Shown: positions 61,080 through 64,000 of the stretch, in pieces
How the letters are laid out: each line of letters starts with the position of its first letter
Numbering within the stretch: the stretch's first letter is position 1
Program-made: the position numbers and the translations under genes
Notes under the pieces: generated by a model
Told to the model about the DNA's origin: nothing
Database searches by the model: none
The model's input: the letters and a program-made list of their open reading frames with translations, nothing else
Source: an uncultured Rikenellaceae bacterium
GTDB taxonomy: Bacteria > Bacteroidota > Bacteroidia > Bacteroidales > Rikenellaceae
Assembly (NCBI GenBank): GCA_946486375.1
Contig: CAMLTW010000009.1
Span: 32,175-96,174 of the forward strand
Reading direction: 5' to 3'
Length of the DNA stretch: 64,000 nt

Positions 61080-61940
61080 TTACTCTGCCGCAGCTTCTCC
61101 GGCGGCTTCTTCCGCGCCGGTCGCACCGTCCTGTTCCGGAATTTCCACCGCTTCAGCCGCCGATTTGCGCGCCCGCGCCGGTCTGGCTCCCTTTTCCCGT
61201 CCGGCAGCCGCACCTTTGGCTTCCGCCGCAGCGGCATCCTTTTCCTTTTCGATCTTCCGTTCGGTCAGGCCTTCCTGAATGGCGGCCGTCACCACGTCCA
61301 CGATCAGGTCGATGGATTTCGAAGCATCGTCGTTCGCCGGAATTACATAGTCTATATCTGTCGGATCACAACATGTATCAACCATGGCGAACACCGGGAT
61401 GCTCAATTTCTTCGCTTCCTTGATGGCGTTGGATTCCTTCTGCACGTCCACCACGAACAAAGCCGCAGGGAGTCGCGTCAGGTCGGCGATAGACCCCAGG
61501 TTCTTTTCCAGCTTGGCCCGCTGGCGGCTGATCTGGAGCTTTTCCCGCTTCGAGAAATTGTCGAACGTGCCGTCGGTGGCCATCTTGTCGATGGTGGCCA
61601 TCTTCTTCACGGCCTTCCGGATGGTCGGGAAATTGGTCAGCATTCCGCCCGGCCACCGTTCCGTCACATACGGCATGTTTACGGCGGCCACCTTTTCGGA
61701 AACGATTTCCTTCGCCTGCTTCTTCGTGGCTACGAACAGCACGCGGCGGCCCGATTTGGCGATCTGCTTCAGGGCAGCGGCCGCTTCGTCCAGCTTGACG
61801 GCCGTCTTATGCAAATCGATGATGTGAATCCCGTTCTTTTCCATGAAAATATACGGAGCCATTTTGGGATTCCACTTTCTTTTGAGGTGTCCGAAATGTA
61901 CACCCGCTTCCAACAATGCATTAAAATCTGTTCTCGGCAT
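61080..61940 (-). CDS. rpsB: 30S ribosomal protein S2 with long C-terminal tail
   Basis: A 286-residue S2 protein: MPRTDFNALLEAGVHFGHLK, RKWNPKMAPYIFMEKNGIHI, YVTERWPGGMLTNFPTIRKA and DYVIPANDDASKSIDLIVDV are all canonical. After about residue 228 the sequence continues as an Ala/Glu/Lys/Arg-rich tail of nearly 60 residues (EKEKDAAAAEAKGAAAGREK onward), longer than in many species and probably disordered. Followed by tsf; the 223 bases to rpsI hold no gene. Confidence 0.96.
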   Translation of the reverse strand: MPRTDFNALLEAGVHFGHLKRKWNPKMAPYIFMEKNGIHIIDLHKTAVKLDEAAAALKQIAKSGRRVLFVATKKQAKEIVSEKVAAVNMPYVTERWPGGMLTNFPTIRKAVKKMATIDKMATDGTFDNFSKREKLQISRQRAKLEKNLGSIADLTRLPAALFVVDVQKESNAIKEAKKLSIPVFAMVDTCCDPTDIDYVIPANDDASKSIDLIVDVVTAAIQEGLTERKIEKEKDAAAAEAKGAAAGREKGARPARARKSAAEAVEIPEQDGATGAEEAAGEAAAE

Positions 61941-62163
61941 TTTTTTTTCGATCTTTAAAATCTTTTAAACTCTTTCGTCAATCGCAGGGTAGTGACCGAC
62001 GGCCCGACGGCCGGGGCAATCCCTCCGATTTTTCCGCAGTGCGGCAACATCCGGGCAGCACCATTCCGTTCTCTCTCCCTCTCCTGCCTTCCCGTTCCGA
62101 TGAACGGCGATCCCGAACGTTTTTTCGGATTCGACCGACACTGTGCAAAAAACAACGACAATA
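61941..62163. other. Leader region of rpsB-tsf
   Basis: About 220 bases between the rpsI stop and the rpsB start, with no gene. The half near rpsI is GC-rich and could form secondary structure. An autoregulatory S2 leader would be expected here by analogy, but I could not identify a consensus. Confidence 0.4.
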
Positions 62164-62556
62164 CTAACGTTTGCTGAACTGGAATCTCCGGCGCGCTTTC
62201 GGACGACCCGGCTTTTTCCGTTCCACCTCGCGCGCATCGCGGGTCAGGAATCCGTTCTTCTTCAGCACGGGACGCATTTCGATGTCGATTTCGCAAAGCG
62301 CCCGGGCGATGCCGAGACGTGCGGCTTCCGCCTGTCCCTTGATTCCGCCTCCGTCCATGTTGATGGCGATGTCGTAGGTAGCGACATTATCCGTCACCAG
62401 CAACGGCTGTTTGACCACGTACTGGAAAATTTCCAGCGGAAAGTAGTTTTCCAAAGGCCTTTCGTTGATGGTGATCTCTCCCTTACCGGGCTTCACGTAT
62501 ACTCTGGCTACCGCCGCCTTTCTCCGTCCGACGGTATTTACAACTTCCGTACTCAT
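62164..62556 (-). CDS. rpsI: 30S ribosomal protein S9
   Basis: A 130-residue S9: TVGRRKAAVARVYVKPGKGE, GGGIKGQAEAARLGIARALC and the C-terminal KKPGRPKARRRFQFSKR with the terminal Arg that reaches the P-site tRNA. Its ATG shares one base with the rplM stop (TAATG), so translation is coupled. Confidence 0.98.
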   Translation of the reverse strand: MSTEVVNTVGRRKAAVARVYVKPGKGEITINERPLENYFPLEIFQYVVKQPLLVTDNVATYDIAINMDGGGIKGQAEAARLGIARALCEIDIEMRPVLKKNGFLTRDAREVERKKPGRPKARRRFQFSKR

Positions 62557-63011
62557 TATTTGATTTCATTTAAATTAAGGGCCTTCGGATTCTGTGCCGC
62601 GTGCGGATGTTCCGCGCCCGCATAGACCTTCAGGTTGGTCAGCAGCGCCGCCCCCAGCCGGTTTTTAGGCAACATCCCCTTCACGGCCTTCCGGATCAGA
62701 AAATCGGGCTTCTTCGCCAGATAATCCGCCGCCGGCGTGAATTTCTGTCCACCGGGATACCCCGAATGACGAACATACAGCTTGTCGGTCAATTTCTTGC
62801 CCGTAAGCCTCACTTTCTCGCAGTTGACGATGATGACATTGTCGCCGCAATCCACGTGAGGAGTGTAGTTCGCCTTATGCTTGCCCCGCAGGATCTTCGC
62901 CACCTGGGAAGCAAGCCGACCCAATACCGCATTGGTCGCATCGATCACGATCCATTCTTTCTGGACGGTCGAAGCGTTTGCGGAAATCGTCTTGTAGCTT
63001 AATGACTCCAC
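62556..63011 (-). CDS. rplM: 50S ribosomal protein L13
   Basis: A 151-residue L13: [40 protein letters not shown] and [20 protein letters not shown] are characteristic. It heads the rplM-rpsI pair. A -7 element TATCTTTG lies at 63080-63087 on the minus strand; no -33 box is clear, though a poly-A stretch is present. Confidence 0.98.
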   Translation of the reverse strand: MESLSYKTISANASTVQKEWIVIDATNAVLGRLASQVAKILRGKHKANYTPHVDCGDNVIIVNCEKVRLTGKKLTDKLYVRHSGYPGGQKFTPAADYLAKKPDFLIRKAVKGMLPKNRLGAALLTNLKVYAGAEHPHAAQNPKALNLNEIK

Positions 63012-63079
63012 TTTGTTTACGATTAAAAAGTTAATACATGTTATTAATTGTGATCCAATACCCCATATAAACGGGCTTG

Positions 63080-63087
63080 CAAAGATA
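63080..63087 (-). promoter_or_regulatory. -7 element of the rplM promoter
   Basis: TATCTTTG on the minus strand, 68 bases before rplM, in the expected AT-rich setting; the -33 box is not recognisable. Confidence 0.5.
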
Positions 63088-63100
63088 GGGATTTTTTCGG

Positions 63101-63132
63101 GAATAAAAAAAACGCCCCTTTCTTTTTGGGCT
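63101..63132 (-). terminator. Probable terminator of the DUF456 gene
   Basis: On the minus strand a short GCCC/GGGC stem is followed by GTTTTTTTT, about 50 bases past the DUF456 stop. The stem is only 4-5 bp, so confidence is modest. Confidence 0.45.
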
Positions 63133-63179
63133 TTACCGCCAAAAAATCAGGCATTTTCCTGCTGCGGAGGGGATACGAC

Positions 63180-63659
63180 TCAGAAAAGCGATCTCACGAT
63201 GTAGAAAAGAAGGACGGCGGAAACGATCAGTTTGGCTCCGGTACCCACCAGAAAGGCGACGAAGGAATAGAAGGCGACCCGGAAAGCTTTGGACGCATCC
63301 CGGCTGTCGTGGTACAATTCTCCCAGAAAGGCTCCGACGAACGCTCCAAGGATCAGACCGAAGGGAGGAAAGAAAACCATCCCGACCAGCAGCCCGGCCA
63401 GCGATCCGCGGACAGCCATGCGGGAACCGCCTCCCTTTTTGGTCATCCAGACCGGCAGGAAGTTATCGGCCACCGTAACCGCCAGCGTGACGATCCCCCA
63501 GACCAGCAAAAAGCGGTCGGAAAAGTTCCCGTAGCCGCTCCACCGTGCCAGCAACAGACCGATAAAGCTCAAGGGAGGCCCCGGCAACACCGGAACGATG
63601 CTCCCGATCATTCCGACCAGTCCGCACAAAATCGCCAATATCAGTAACAGCGTATCCAT
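63180..63659 (-). CDS. DUF456 membrane protein
   Basis: A 159-residue integral membrane protein: MDTLLLILAILCGLVGMIGS, IVPVLPGPPLSFIGLLLARW, and FFPPFGLILGAFVGAFLGEL match the DUF456 family, which has no known function. About four to five helices. The start at 63659 begins the first helix; the frame extends upstream without homology. A -7 element TAACTTTG (63671-63678) lies 12 bases before it with TTG a further 22 bases away. Confidence 0.85.
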   Translation of the reverse strand: MDTLLLILAILCGLVGMIGSIVPVLPGPPLSFIGLLLARWSGYGNFSDRFLLVWGIVTLAVTVADNFLPVWMTKKGGGSRMAVRGSLAGLLVGMVFFPPFGLILGAFVGAFLGELYHDSRDASKAFRVAFYSFVAFLVGTGAKLIVSAVLLFYIVRSLF

Positions 63660-63756
63660 TCTTCCGGGAACAAAGTTAACGTTTTCGGTTGAAAGTTCTT
63701 CAAGACAGCGCAAGGGAAACGGTTTCTTTTCACCTTTCCGCACCCCCGCTACCCCA

Positions 63757-63933
63757 CGTCATCCCAAGGAGCGTCAGCGACGGGGCAAGCCCTGTTTCGT
63801 GCTTGGCTGAGACGCTCACGTCGCGGCTTTGCCGCTAATGCTACTTCCCTCCGCTTGATCCGCACCAGCCTTACAGCTGACTGCGGGCTACGGTCAGTGA
63901 GGCTCGCAGGCTTTCGCCTGCTCGGTTCAGCAT
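63757..63933 (-). repeat. Inverted copy of the repeat element (module A plus B-like end)
   Basis: Read on the minus strand, 63933-63838 reproduces module A of the arrays at 35-38 kb: ATGCTGAACCGAGCAGG, a hairpin GCAGGCGAAAGCCTGC, then CAGCTGTAAGGCTG and a GGAGGGAAGTAGCAT end. Next to it is a B-like segment ending in CGTCAT at 63757. Compared with the other copies, hairpin arms differ in both strands while pairing is kept. No gene is present from 63744 to the window end. Confidence 0.82.
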
Positions 63934-64000
63934 AAGGCAACGGTGACCGGGAACTTTCTGCCGGCGGGGAACCGTAGCGCTTTTGCATCTTTACGGCCGC

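Overview
The window looks like a chromosomal segment of a GC-rich Bacteroidales, probably Rikenellaceae (Alistipes-like). The evidence is the Bacteroidetes promoter signature (TTG or TTTG, 19-21 bases, then TAnnTTTG) upstream of many genes, scarce Shine-Dalgarno sites, Bacteroidetes-typical families (a DUF2723/TMEM260-like membrane protein, putative porins, an OMP_b-brl_3 receptor, a fused E1 dehydrogenase, NhaD), and the rplM-rpsI-rpsB-tsf block. The genus is an inference from gene content. I saw no rRNA, tRNA, CRISPR array, transposase or prophage.

Layout: 0.1-9 kb is housekeeping (SpoU methyltransferase, MmcQ/YjbR protein, hydrolase, dapF, fabG, glyA, aspA). 9.1-11.5 kb is a TonB-receptor-like barrel. 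11.7-24.8 kb is the most unusual part: eight genes in a row on the minus strand, facing a divergent GntR/UTRA regulator. In transcription order they are lipoyl E2, E3, fused E1, a PHP protein, a class II aldolase fused to a sorbitol-6-phosphate-dehydrogenase-like SDR, a sorbose-1-phosphate-reductase-like enzyme, a tandem class II aldolase with a degenerate second domain, and a lipoate ligase. Nested palindromes in the divergent promoter region overlap the E2 promoter. It reads as one regulated catabolic unit that makes and lipoylates its own 2-oxoacid (or diketone) dehydrogenase. The substrate is unknown.

24.8-35.3 kb holds an NhaD antiporter, an AmpG-like transporter, a DsbD-like protein, cysS, the DUF2723 protein and rnhB. 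35.4-38.5 kb is an island bounded on both sides by arrays of the same repeat modules in direct orientation. Inside are an XRE/S24 regulator, a strongly structured RNA candidate, and three AT-rich tandem HTH genes, two with N-terminal lesions. The repeat hairpins vary in a compensatory way between copies, and an inverted copy lies near the right edge.

38.6-51.8 kb is again core: pfkA, murF, a mannose-1-phosphate guanylyltransferase, pssA, an unknown two-gene membrane operon, a putative porin, an MltF-like transglycosylase, HU, a 30-residue COX24-like basic protein and RNase G. 51.9-64 kb has an LTA-synthase-like sulfatase, two tandem PL10 pectate lyases, Tex, the tsf/rpsB and rpsI/rplM genes and a DUF456 protein.
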